Counted from the first letter of the stretch, positions 43,610 to 51,765 are shown. The stretch is DNA of 64,000 nucleotides from Flavobacteriaceae bacterium (GCA_027082925.1 JALWTD010000014.1:134393-198392), one strand, 5' to 3'. Translations and numbers: made by a program. Notes: generated by a model not told the origin, from the sequence alone.

Positions 43610-45613
43610 ATGAAAACAAGTAACAACACACACATTTCTGTAAAATTTAACAGAGAATCATATACAGACAGCCAACTTATTAATTTGTATAAATCCATTT
43701 TAAAACCTCGGTTGATAGAAGAAAAAATGCTTATCCTATTACGGCAAGGTAAAATTTCAAAGTGGTTTTCAGGCATTGGACAAGAGGCTATTGCGGTTGG
43801 TGTTACAAATGCGTTACAAAATGACGAATACATACTTCCTATGCACCGAAATTTAGGAGTTTTTACTTCAAGAAATATTCCTCTACATCGCTTGTTTTCT
43901 CAGTGGCAAGGTAAAAAAAGTGGATTTACCAATGGTAGAGATCGCTCATTCCATTTTGGTACTCAAGAATACAAAATTGTAGGTATGATTTCTCACCTTG
44001 GTCCACAACTAGGGGTAGCTAACGGAATTTCATTAGGACATTTATTGCGAAAGGAAGCTAAACTTACCGCTGTTTTTTCTGGAGAAGGTGGTACTAGTGA
44101 AGGTGATTTTCACGAAGCGCTTAATGTTGCTTCGGTTTGGAATTTGCCGGTTTTATTTTGTATAGAAAATAACGGATACGGACTGTCGACACCTTCTTCA
44201 CAACAATTTAAATGCGAAAACATTGCAGATAAAGGTATTGGATACGGAATGGAAAGTTATATTATTGATGGTAATAATATTTTAGAAGTACACGCTAAAG
44301 TAAGTGAAATTGCCGAAAGCATTCGCACCAATCCAAGACCTGTACTTTTAGAATTTAAAACCTTCAGAATGAGAGGTCATGAAGAGGCTAGTGGTACTAA
44401 ATACGTACCTAAAGAACTTCTTGAACAATGGGCTTTTAAAGATCCTGTTGAAAATTACCGTGCATTTTTAAAAGAAAAAAATATTCTTTCTGAAGAAGAA
44501 GATATAAAACTAAAAGAAGCCATTATTACTGAAATTAACGAGCATTTGGCCATCGCCTTTAACGAAGAAGAAATAGCTTCTACAACAGAAAACGAATTAA
44601 ACAGCGTTTACAAAACTGTCACATATTCAGAAATTAAACCTTCAGAAAAAACTAAAAATATTCGATTGGTTGATGCTATTTCTCAAGGTTTAAAACAAAG
44701 TATGGAACGGCATCCTAAATTAGTAATTATGGGACAAGATATTGCCGATTACGGCGGTGTGTTTAAAATTACTGAAGGATTTTTAAAATTATTTGGAGAA
44801 GAAAGGGTTCGAAATACACCTATTTGTGAATCTTCTATTATTGAAACAGCTTACGGGCTCTCTATTAACGAATATAAAGCAGTTGTAGAATTGCAATTCT
44901 CCGACTTTATCACCTCCGGATTTAACCCTGTTATTAATTTACTTGCCAAATCGTATTACAGATGGCAACAGCAAGCCGACATTGTTTTAAGAATGCCGTG
45001 TGGAGCAGGAGTTGGAGCAGGACCATTTCACAGTCAAACAAACGAAGCTTGGTTTACTAAAACACCTGGTTTAAAAGTAGTGTATCCTGCATTTCCGTTT
45101 GATGCAAAAGGACTGTTAGCTACGGCAATAGAAGACGAAAATCCAGTATTATTTTTCGAACACAAAGCACTGTACAGGTCTGTATATCAAGATGTTCCTG
45201 AAGACTATTATACAATTCCATTCGGCAAAGCTTCTGTAGTAAAAAACGGAGAATCGCTTAGTATTGTTACATATGGAGCAGGAGTACATTGGGCTTTAAA
45301 AACAACCAAAGAATTACAAGTTTCTGCGGATATAATTGATTTACGAACCCTGCAACCACTAGATACGCAAACTATTTATGATTCTGTTAAAAAAACAGGA
45401 AAAGTGCTTATTTTACAAGAAGATACACTGTTTGGAGGAGTTGCATCTGATATTTCTGCGTTAATTACAGAAAATTGTTTTGAATTTTTAGATGCCCCAA
45501 TAAAAAGAGTAGGTAGCTTAGAAATGCCTGTTCCGTTTGCTAAAAACTTAGAAGCCTTATTTTTACCAAAAGAAAGATTACAAACAGCTATAAATGAATT
45601 AATTAACTATTAA
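43610..45613 (+). CDS. 2-oxoacid dehydrogenase E1, fused alpha and beta subunits (branched-chain type)
   Basis: The 667 residues from the ATG at 43610 join E1-alpha (residues about 1-330: RQGKISKWFSGIGQEAIAVG, thiamine diphosphate motif SGEGGTSEGDFHEALNVASV...ENN) to E1-beta (about 345-667: IRLVDAISQGLKQSMERHPK, GQDIADYGGVFKITEG, VELQFSDFITSGFNP, PCGAGVGAGPFHSQ). Flavobacteria commonly have this single-chain form for branched-chain 2-oxoacids. E2 and E3 are not in the window. A TTG at 43565 is open in frame, but lies upstream of the predicted transcript start. It overlaps the convergent pseudouridine synthase by 11 bases. Confidence 0.92.
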   Translation: MKTSNNTHISVKFNRESYTDSQLINLYKSILKPRLIEEKMLILLRQGKISKWFSGIGQEAIAVGVTNALQNDEYILPMHRNLGVFTSRNIPLHRLFSQWQGKKSGFTNGRDRSFHFGTQEYKIVGMISHLGPQLGVANGISLGHLLRKEAKLTAVFSGEGGTSEGDFHEALNVASVWNLPVLFCIENNGYGLSTPSSQQFKCENIADKGIGYGMESYIIDGNNILEVHAKVSEIAESIRTNPRPVLLEFKTFRMRGHEEASGTKYVPKELLEQWAFKDPVENYRAFLKEKNILSEEEDIKLKEAIITEINEHLAIAFNEEEIASTTENELNSVYKTVTYSEIKPSEKTKNIRLVDAISQGLKQSMERHPKLVIMGQDIADYGGVFKITEGFLKLFGEERVRNTPICESSIIETAYGLSINEYKAVVELQFSDFITSGFNPVINLLAKSYYRWQQQADIVLRMPCGAGVGAGPFHSQTNEAWFTKTPGLKVVYPAFPFDAKGLLATAIEDENPVLFFEHKALYRSVYQDVPEDYYTIPFGKASVVKNGESLSIVTYGAGVHWALKTTKELQVSADIIDLRTLQPLDTQTIYDSVKKTGKVLILQEDTLFGGVASDISALITENCFEFLDAPIKRVGSLEMPVPFAKNLEALFLPKERLQTAINELINY

Positions 45614-46304
45614 TTAAATTCCATTTAAAAATTTTAAAAAGCTGAGTCCAATAAGTAGGTAACGGAGCAATTATTTCAACTTTTTTACTTAAAAAAGGGT
45701 GCGTAAAACTTATAATATGTGCGTGTAAAAATAAATTTGTGTAGTTAAATTCGCTTACAAACATCCTGTTATGAAAACGATCTCCATATTTGTGATCGCC
45801 AATTAAAGGATGACTCACTTTATTCATATGAATTCTCAATTGGTGCATTCTTCCGGTTTTAGGTGTTAATTTAATTAAGCTATACCGTGAAGATTTATAA
45901 GGATGCACCGGAATATCCAATGCAATAGTTTTTAGCAATTTACAATGTGTTTCTGCATCTTTATATACTTGAGTATCCGGATTTTTTACCGGTGTAGTTA
46001 TTGTTAAGTCGTTTTTTAAAAAACCTCTAACAATACCCAAATATTTTTTTTGAATATTTTCTGTAGCAAATAAATTTTGAAATGTAGAAACAAAATCTTT
46101 GCTTTTAGCTAAAACTAAAACTCCTGAAGTTTTACGATCTAAACGATGTACAGGATAAAAATTATTACCAAGTTGCTGACACAGTATATCTAGTAGAGTT
46201 GCATCTTTAATATTACGTGCGTAATACGATTTATGCACGAGCACATTATTTGGCTTATTTATAATAAGCAGATAGCTATCCTCGTACAGTATTGGTATTT
46301 TCAT
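45603..46304 (-). CDS. RluA-family pseudouridine synthase, TruC-like
   Basis: The 233 residues contain the catalytic motif FYPVHRLDRKTSGVLVLAKS with the nucleophile Asp56, an N-terminal NKPNNVLVHKS and the late LTPKTGRMHQLRIHMNKVSHPLIGDHKYGD. There is no S4 domain, and the short length and N-terminus (ILYEDSYLLIINKPNNVLVHKS) resemble TruC, which modifies position 65 of certain tRNAs. rRNA-directed members are the alternative. Confidence 0.9.
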   Translation of the reverse strand: MKIPILYEDSYLLIINKPNNVLVHKSYYARNIKDATLLDILCQQLGNNFYPVHRLDRKTSGVLVLAKSKDFVSTFQNLFATENIQKKYLGIVRGFLKNDLTITTPVKNPDTQVYKDAETHCKLLKTIALDIPVHPYKSSRYSLIKLTPKTGRMHQLRIHMNKVSHPLIGDHKYGDRFHNRMFVSEFNYTNLFLHAHIISFTHPFLSKKVEIIAPLPTYWTQLFKIFKWNLINS

Positions 46305-46466
46305 TGGCTAATGATACAAGAAAAGGGAAGTTGCAAAAAACTTTATTGAACATAATATAAATTATAGCACAAATTTCGTTATTATCATTCTAAGAAAATA
46401 TGCTAAAACTTTTTACCTTCATCCAAAAGTAACAAGTGATTGCACAAAATACCGCAGAAAATAAAT

Positions 46467-46919
46467 TTAAACTTTCTTTACTTTTACAGCATTCATTCCT
46501 TTTAAACCTCTTTCAAGTTCAAAAGTAACCTTATCATTTTCCTTAATTTCATCAATTAAGCCACTTACGTGCACAAAATATTTATCTTGTGTTTGAGTAT
46601 CTATAATAAAGCCAAAGCCTTTTGAAGTGTCAAAAAATGAAACTTTTCCAATATTTTCGGTAATTTCCTCGTGACGATCTTCTTTTTTAGGGATTCCAAT
46701 CTCAATGCTATCAACATCAACTTCGATTTTATCGTCTGGATTTGGTGGCGTGTCTGTTAAGTTTCCGTACTTATCTACGTAAGCAATCATATTATCAAAG
46801 CCAACGCCTTTATTTGAGTTTGCTTTACGAGCTTCTTTTTTCTTTTTCTTTTCTTCGCGTTTTTTTAAGCGTTTTTTTTCTTTTTCAATTTTGTTAAAGG
46901 TTTGTTGCGATTTTGCCAT
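46467..46919 (-). CDS. Cold-shock domain protein with basic N-terminal extension
   Basis: The 150 residues begin with a lysine-rich segment (KIEKEKKRLKKREEKKKKKEARK, about 9-31), then an acidic linker, then a cold-shock domain from about 88: GKVSFFDTSKGFGFIIDTQT (RNP1 KGFGFI), DKYFVHVSGLIDEI (RNP2-like), and FELERGLKGMNAVKVKKV. Such domains bind single-stranded RNA or DNA. The long 5' gap (46920-47092) may be a leader, as in other cold-shock genes; I see no clear hairpin. Confidence 0.88.
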   Translation of the reverse strand: MAKSQQTFNKIEKEKKRLKKREEKKKKKEARKANSNKGVGFDNMIAYVDKYGNLTDTPPNPDDKIEVDVDSIEIGIPKKEDRHEEITENIGKVSFFDTSKGFGFIIDTQTQDKYFVHVSGLIDEIKENDKVTFELERGLKGMNAVKVKKV

Positions 46920-47092
46920 GTACTATTTAATGTTCTAATTATTACGTGTTTATATTTTTTAATTGAAAAACCAAATGAAGATTAGGGATGAGAAATAAGT
47001 AATTTCTACTAACTTTTAATTAGTTAATACAATTGTTCGTTGTATAAGTGTATACAGCCAACTTCAGGCAAATATAAACTATCTATTTTAAT

Positions 47093-48208
47093 TTAATATA
47101 CTTCCTTAAAACGAATTTTAAGTTTATTTTGTAATTCTTGTATTCGTTGTTGCTCCTGAGCACTTACTAACGCTACAGAAACGCCCTCTTTTCCTGCTCG
47201 TGCAGTTCTTCCGCTTCTATGAGTGTAATATTCATCTTTTTCAGGTAATTGATGATGTAACACAAAAGCCAAGTTACTAACATCTATTCCTCTAGCAGCT
47301 ACATCAGTAGCTATTAATACTTGTAACGATTGGTTTTTAAACATACGCATTACCTTATCTCGTTCTTTTTGTTGCATATCGCCTTCTAAGGCTGCTACAG
47401 AAAAACCTTCCTCTTGTAATAATCGTGCTAATTTTTGCACACCTGCTTTTGTTCTACAAAATATAATACCTCGTTCTTCACTTCTATTTTCTAAAAACCG
47501 AATTATAACGTTTAGTTTATTATTTACAGTTGTTTTAATATACTCGTGAGAAATATTTGCATTTACCAATGTATTTTCATCTATAACTACTTTGGGAGCG
47601 TTAACAGACATATATGTTTTGGTGATTTTTTTAACATCTTCAGGAAATGTTGCAGAAAATAACCACGTATTTTTTGTTTTTCCGGTATACTTTAATATTC
47701 TGTTTAAATCTTGTTTAAACCCCATACTCAGCATTTCATCGGATTCATCTAACACCAGTACCGAAATATGTTTTAGGTCTATTTCTCCTCTTTCTATAAA
47801 ATCCATTAACCTTCCCGGTGTTGCAACCACTACATGCGTTGTTCGTTGCAATGATTTTAATTGTTTTTCTATTTTTTCGCCACCATAAATTGCTTCTACA
47901 AATAATTTTTTATCGTTGTATTTTGTGAATTTAAACAACTGCTTTTTTATTTGTTTCACCAATTCTCTTGTTGGTGATAATATAAGTGCTTGTATTTTAG
48001 AAGATTCTGTGTCTATTTTTTGCAATACTGGTATTCCGTAAGCTGCTGTTTTTCCGGTACCGGTCTGTGCCAGTCCTATAAAATCGGTTTCTGAATTTAA
48101 AAGTAATGGTATTACCTTCTCCTGAATTTCTGTAGGTGTTTTTATAGAAATTTCATTCAAAGCTTTAATATAAGAAGTCGCTACTCCTAATTTTGTAAAT
48201 GTTGACAT
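47093..48208 (-). CDS. rhlE: DEAD-box RNA helicase, RhlE type
   Basis: The 371 residues from the ATG at 48208 show all motifs: Q motif TPTEIQEKVIPLLL, motif I AQTGTGKTAAY, Ia PTRELVKQI, Ib TPGRLMDF, motif II DESD (in VLVLDESDEMLSMGF, in place of DEAD), motif III SAT, and motif VI HRSGRTARAG. There is almost no C-terminal extension. It probably remodels RNA in ribosome assembly or cold adaptation, as neighbours of the cold-shock gene often do; the link is inference. An upstream TTTATG-type start at 48235 is less likely. Confidence 0.93.
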   Translation of the reverse strand: MSTFTKLGVATSYIKALNEISIKTPTEIQEKVIPLLLNSETDFIGLAQTGTGKTAAYGIPVLQKIDTESSKIQALILSPTRELVKQIKKQLFKFTKYNDKKLFVEAIYGGEKIEKQLKSLQRTTHVVVATPGRLMDFIERGEIDLKHISVLVLDESDEMLSMGFKQDLNRILKYTGKTKNTWLFSATFPEDVKKITKTYMSVNAPKVVIDENTLVNANISHEYIKTTVNNKLNVIIRFLENRSEERGIIFCRTKAGVQKLARLLQEEGFSVAALEGDMQQKERDKVMRMFKNQSLQVLIATDVAARGIDVSNLAFVLHHQLPEKDEYYTHRSGRTARAGKEGVSVALVSAQEQQRIQELQNKLKIRFKEVY

Positions 48209-48292
48209 TTTTAACTGTAGTTTTAAAAAGTGCAAATGTACGCCTTATTTAATGGCTTTAACCTATTAAGGTTATTTATGTAGTAAAAATGC

Positions 48293-48300
48293 ATATTTTT
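48293..48300 (+). promoter_or_regulatory. Likely -7 box of the glycosyltransferase gene
   Basis: TATTTTTG matches TAnnTTTG. Transcription from it would begin after the first possible ATG (48289), so the ATG at 48310 is chosen. Confidence 0.5.
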
Positions 48301-48309
48301 GAACACATT

Positions 48310-49545
48310 ATGAAAAATGTTTTAATTATTGGTTTTGTTTGGCCTGAGCCACAATCTACCGCTGCCGGAACAAGAATGTTACAGCTTATCCGATTTTTTT
48401 TACGCCATAACTATTTTGTAACTTTTGTTTCTACTGCTACAAAAACCGAAAGGTCACATAATTTAGAATCTCTTGGAGTGCAAACGCATACCATTTTTCT
48501 TAACGATAGCTCTTTTGATACGTTAGCGCAAAAAATAAATCCTGAAATTGTTATTTTTGACAGGTTTCTTACAGAAGAACAATTTGGCTGGAGAATAACT
48601 GAAAACTGCCCAAATGCACTAAAAATACTAGATACTGAAGATTTACACTTTTTAAGATACGCCAGACAACAAGCTCTTAAAAATAAAAAGCCAATAAACA
48701 ATAATTACTTAGTTAACGATTATACAAAACGCGAAATTGCAAGTATTTACCGTTGTGACTTGTCGTTAATCATTTCTAAATTTGAATTTCGTTTACTAAA
48801 AGATGTATTTCACATTCACAAACGTATTTTACGCTACCTTCCGTTTTTACAAAATAGTATTACTAAAGAACTGCTTGACTCCTTCCCTACTTTTAATGAT
48901 CGAAAAGATTTTATAGCCATCGGCAATTTTAAACACCAACCTAATTGGGAAGCTGTACGCTATTTAAAAACTGATATTTGGCCTAAAATTCGCCAAAAAC
49001 TACCTAATGCTTCTTTGTTAATCTACGGTGCTTACACTACTCAAAAAGTGCTTCAATTACATAATGAAAATGAAAATTTTATAATAAAAGGCAGCACCAA
49101 CAATCTTAAAGAAACATTTACTAATGCCAGAGTATGCTTGGCTCCTCTCCTATTTGGTGCTGGTTTAAAGGGCAAACTAATAGATTCTATGCGTTATGGA
49201 ACTCCAAATATTACAACAAGCATTGGCGCTGAAGGCATGCATAATAATTTAGAGTGGAATGGTTTTATTGAAAATGACCCTAATGAATTTGCTTTAAAAG
49301 CTATTAAATTGTACTCCAACCAATCGGTTTGGGAAAAATCACAGCAAAATGGAATTGAAATTCTGAACACGTGTTTTTCTAAGGAAAAGTTTGAGAAAAA
49401 GTTTCTAAATCGCATTAAAAAACTCCAAAAAAAACTTCCTCTATACAGAACTTATAACGTAGTTGGACAAATTTTACATTCGCAAGAGTTAAATAGCTCT
49501 AAATACTTTTCGAAATGGATAGAAGAAAAAAATAAAAATCTTTAA
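48310..49545 (+). CDS. Glycosyltransferase, GT4-like
   Basis: The 411 residues have an N-terminal Rossmann half (NVLIIGFVWPEPQSTAAGTRM, then IVIFDRFLTEEQFGWRI) and a C-terminal half with the donor-binding region ARVCLAPLLFGAGLKGKLIDSMRYGTPNITTSIGAEGM, where the glycine-rich segment and conserved acidic residues of GT-B enzymes lie. No signal peptide or membrane segment is seen. The acceptor is unknown; a single gene without neighbouring polysaccharide genes gives no context. Long AT-rich repeats follow the stop. Confidence 0.85.
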   Translation: MKNVLIIGFVWPEPQSTAAGTRMLQLIRFFLRHNYFVTFVSTATKTERSHNLESLGVQTHTIFLNDSSFDTLAQKINPEIVIFDRFLTEEQFGWRITENCPNALKILDTEDLHFLRYARQQALKNKKPINNNYLVNDYTKREIASIYRCDLSLIISKFEFRLLKDVFHIHKRILRYLPFLQNSITKELLDSFPTFNDRKDFIAIGNFKHQPNWEAVRYLKTDIWPKIRQKLPNASLLIYGAYTTQKVLQLHNENENFIIKGSTNNLKETFTNARVCLAPLLFGAGLKGKLIDSMRYGTPNITTSIGAEGMHNNLEWNGFIENDPNEFALKAIKLYSNQSVWEKSQQNGIEILNTCFSKEKFEKKFLNRIKKLQKKLPLYRTYNVVGQILHSQELNSSKYFSKWIEEKNKNL

Positions 49546-49746
49546 TACTGAGGGGTATTAGGCTCGTTTACAAGCTTCTATACAGCTGCGTCAAATAAAA
49601 TGACTAAATTAATTGGAATTATACATCTTATCTTTTAAATTTACAAAACCTAAAAATGTTCAAGAATATTGAATCTTTTAACATTATCGTTATAAATAAC
49701 GTTAAAAGATTTTCAGTCGTGATACTTGCTACATAAAGAAATTATC
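49546..49746. other. Non-coding left part of the repeat patch
   Basis: No gene is seen. CAAGAATATTG occurs at 49661-49671 and again at 49768-49778. ATTATCGT occurs near 49684 and 49741. An 11-bp inverted repeat AATCTTTTAAC / GTTAAAAGATT lies at 49672-49682 and 49701-49711. Confidence 0.6.
49672..49711. repeat. Inverted repeat AATCTTTTAAC / GTTAAAAGATT
   Basis: Perfect 11-bp arms with an 18-base interior that adds further partial pairing. It has no T run on either side, so a terminator is unlikely. The same AATCTTTT/AAAAGATT words recur inside the hairpin at 49807-49886. Confidence 0.6.
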
Positions 49747-49792
49747 GTGGGGACGACAGTTTTTTTGCAAGAATATTGCGACTGATTTTAGT
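49747..49792 (+). repeat. Dispersed repeat module, copy A
   Basis: Begins GTGGGGACGACAG and ends TATTGCGACTGATTTTAGT (49774-49792). Copy B at 50629-50673 has the same orientation and nearly the same spacing (26 versus 27 bases between the two blocks); the second block matches 18 of 19. Confidence 0.65.
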
Positions 49793-49806
49793 GAAAACAC
49801 ATGTGT

Positions 49807-49886
49807 AAAAACAGTTGTAAAGCAAAAAATCTTTTCTATACTACGTTGTGGGGACGACAATTAAAAGATTATTTACAACTGTTTTT
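49807..49886. repeat. 80-nt nested inverted repeat with a GTTGTGGGG motif at its tip
   Basis: Outer arms AAAAACAGTTGTAAA (49807-49821) and TTTACAACTGTTTTT (49872-49886) are perfect. Inner arms AATCTTTT (49828-49835) and AAAAGATT (49863-49870) are perfect. The loop holds TATACTACGTTGTGGGG and ACGACAA, itself closed by TTGT/ACAA. A third related word ATGGGGACAACAG follows at 49889. The structure could form a cruciform or an RNA hairpin. Confidence 0.65.
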
Positions 49887-49912
49887 TTATGGGGACAACA
49901 GTTTTTTCTTAC

Positions 49913-50047
49913 TTACACTAAAATAGTTATACCACAGTTTTCTGGTCTTACAATAGCTCCTGATTTTGACTTGAATTCAAAATTTGGAATTAACGTGTTA
50001 ATATATACTTCTCTAACTTGCGGTTTCATTGTTTCAATTAAAATCAT
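49913..50047 (-). CDS. Possible small protein of 44 residues
   Basis: ATG at 50047 (or 50029) to TAA at 49913. The frame reads MILIETMKPQVREVYIN then TLIPNFEFKSKSGAIVRP and ENCGITILV, with ordinary amino-acid composition and a single cysteine. It begins 15 bases after the stop of the CAP-domain gene on the same strand, so it could share its transcript. I do not recognise it. It lies between repeat modules A and B. It may be a real small gene or the remnant of a larger one. Confidence 0.4.
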   Translation of the reverse strand: MILIETMKPQVREVYINTLIPNFEFKSKSGAIVRPENCGITILV

Positions 50048-50062
50048 AATCTTATTTTTTTA

Positions 50063-50557
50063 TTATTGTTTAATAAATAGCTGAGTAAAGTAATTTATAC
50101 CATTGCTATTCTGTTTTGTAGACACACCAAAGTGTGTAAAATTCGGATTTTCGATAAGTGATTTATGCGAGGTACTTCGCAACCAGGCACTTACAACTTC
50201 TTCAGCTGTTGAATAGCCAAAGGCCACATTTTCGCCAACCGATTTAGCCTTTGCTTTTGTCACTAACTCTTCTTGTCTTTCAGCAAAAAAGTCATGGTTT
50301 ACGCGATTTACTTTCGCCATATAGTCTGTGTGCTCAAAAGCTACAGCAGATATAATATCTAGCTTATCTAACGGTAGCAAACCTACATCTTCTCTATGTT
50401 TATTAACTAAATCTAAAATATCTAACTCTATTTTAGAATATTCATAAGTGGTCTCAGTAAGTGCTGATAGATCTATTTCATCATCATTTTTTGTACAAGA
50501 AATTTGTAGTGTAGTTACAAAAAGGAGTAGCACAAGTCTAAATCGAATTGATTTCAT
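50063..50557 (-). CDS. CAP-domain (SCP/PR1-like) lipoprotein
   Basis: The 164 residues have a lipobox LQISCTK (Cys21) and a CAP domain: LDILDLVNKHREDVGLLPL (helix 1 motif), EHTDYMAKVNRVNHDFFAERQEEL (with the histidine-containing NHDFF), SVGENVAFGYSTAEEVVSAWL, then the FTHFGVSTKQNSNGINYFTQLF strand. Bacterial members are small secreted proteins of unknown action. It sits between two direct copies of a dispersed repeat, which suggests an accessory, possibly mobile, unit. Confidence 0.88.
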   Translation of the reverse strand: MKSIRFRLVLLLFVTTLQISCTKNDDEIDLSALTETTYEYSKIELDILDLVNKHREDVGLLPLDKLDIISAVAFEHTDYMAKVNRVNHDFFAERQEELVTKAKAKSVGENVAFGYSTAEEVVSAWLRSTSHKSLIENPNFTHFGVSTKQNSNGINYFTQLFIKQ

Positions 50558-51099
50558 AAGTTTTGGGGTTACAAAAAGGGGTTACATTAAAAAATACAGC
50601 CGCAATATTTACCTTACTATATACCGTTGTGGGGATGGTCGTTATTGATAAATGTATTGCGACTGCTTTTAGTCTTACTAAGTGACAGGTGTAATTTAGA
50701 CAATATAGCATTGTTTAGATTTCCTGTATATTTTGTTATGTACAATGGTGGTAAGTCAGTTTTAAACCGGCTATCAAAGAGTGCGATAGCTGCTGAGACA
50801 ATTATTAAGTCTATTAATAACATTGTAATCATGTCTTTTCGGGGTTTTGGCGTTTATTGGGTTGATTTATTTATTCCTTTTTTAAAAAAAGAGGTAGAAT
50901 CAAAGGTCTTACTAACCATCTAACTATAAAAAAAGCATTTTCGGACTGCTTTTGTTTAGTATGTGATTCCAGAGAGACTACCTCAATGGGTTGATTTACT
51001 TATTCATTAATTCTTACTATTTAATTATTCTTACTAATTAATTACAATTTGCTCGGGGTTAAGAAGCAACTCATAATTGTTTTTTTTTGGGTTGATATT
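50558..51099. other. Repeat-rich region without a convincing gene
   Basis: Contains repeat module B (50629-50673), preceded by TATATACCGTTGT. There are three copies of a TGGGTTGAT word with nearly the same tail: 50858-50876, 50987-51005 (18 of 19 identical to the first) and 51088-51110 (looser, running into the marR end). A third GGACTGCTTTTG word lies at 50943. Open frames of 66-98 codons exist on both strands here, but none looks like a protein family. Confidence 0.5.
50629..50673 (+). repeat. Dispersed repeat module, copy B
   Basis: GTGGGGATGGTCG followed by TATTGCGACTGCTTTTAGT (50655-50673). It matches copy A in order, orientation and spacing, and lies 882 bases from it. The upstream word TATATACCGTTGT resembles TATACTACGTTGT at the tip of the 80-nt hairpin. 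Confidence 0.65.
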
Positions 51100-51546
51100 C
51101 TATTTATTCCTAATTTTCTCCAATAATTGATTAAGAGCTATAATTTCGGTAGTTGATAAATTACTTACAACCTCATTTTCAAACTGAGTGTGTACTTTAT
51201 CAATTTCTGATAGTAATTGCAAACCTACTTCTGTAATTCTAATTTCTACTTTCCTCCTATTTGTTTCACTTTGCACTCTAGTTATTAAGCCTTTTAACCT
51301 TAGCTTTTCAACTAGCCTTGTAGTGTTACTGTTCTTACTAACCATCATAGACTGTAGCGTTAGCAAATCGGCGGGTTTACCATTTAAATCTCTTAAAGAA
51401 CGTAATACTTGAAATTGTTGAATAGATAAAGCATATTGTTTTAAATGATCTGAAAACTTTTCATTCATCCAGTTACCTGTCTGCAATATATTCTCTATTG
51501 TGTATTCAGGTAAGTTTAACTCATCCTTTTTATCACTTTTATTCAA
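51100..51546 (-). CDS. MarR-family transcriptional regulator
   Basis: The 148 residues have the MarR winged-helix layout: QALSIQQFQVLRSLRDLNGKP, DLLTLQSMMVSKNSNTTRLVEKLRLKGLITR (recognition helix and wing start) and RVQSETNRRKVEIRITEVGLQLLSEI (wing and dimer helix). These proteins usually repress their own gene and a neighbour in response to small molecules. Two inverted repeats lie 21-58 bases before its start. No typical target (efflux or detoxification gene) is adjacent. Confidence 0.92.
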   Translation of the reverse strand: MNKSDKKDELNLPEYTIENILQTGNWMNEKFSDHLKQYALSIQQFQVLRSLRDLNGKPADLLTLQSMMVSKNSNTTRLVEKLRLKGLITRVQSETNRRKVEIRITEVGLQLLSEIDKVHTQFENEVVSNLSTTEIIALNQLLEKIRNK

Positions 51547-51566
51547 CTTCGGGGGGACAACAATTA

Positions 51567-51604
51567 TCTATACTACTATTGTATAGACAACAAATGTATA
51601 TACA
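51567..51604. promoter_or_regulatory. Inverted repeats before the MarR gene, likely operator
   Basis: TCTATAC / GTATAGA (51567-51573 and 51581-51587) and the perfect palindrome TGTATATACA (51595-51604) lie within 58 bases of the MarR start. This fits autoregulation by a MarR dimer. Confidence 0.45.
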
Positions 51605-51765
51605 ATTATTTAAAAAACCAAATTTATTATACTATTATTATCGTTTTAGTACAGTTTTTAAAGATTTTTTAGAGGTTTTTTATGAATAATCGTATCATAA
51701 ACAGCTACTATATTTACCTGATATCCTCTTTATTTCAGTCGTACAATGTGGATTTTGAGCAAAAA

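Noticed and set aside
46920-47092. Cold-shock thermosensor leader before the cold-shock gene
   Set aside because: The long gap is suggestive, but no convincing stem structure could be identified by eye.
49848-50084. 78-codon open frame on the plus strand
   Set aside because: It starts inside the 80-nt inverted repeat, lies antisense to the better small ORF at 49913-50047, and ends in the CAP gene.
50617-50923. Open frames of 71 codons (minus) and 98 codons (plus) in the repeat-rich gap
   Set aside because: They overlap each other on opposite strands, cover repeat module B, and neither translation resembles a protein family; the minus one has a hydrophobic start but no supporting context.
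49746-51568. CRISPR array or integron attC sites from the GGGGAcGACA repeats
   Set aside because: Spacing is irregular and the flanks differ, so it is not CRISPR. The words do not fit the attC core GTTRRRY well, and no integrase or cas gene is in the window.
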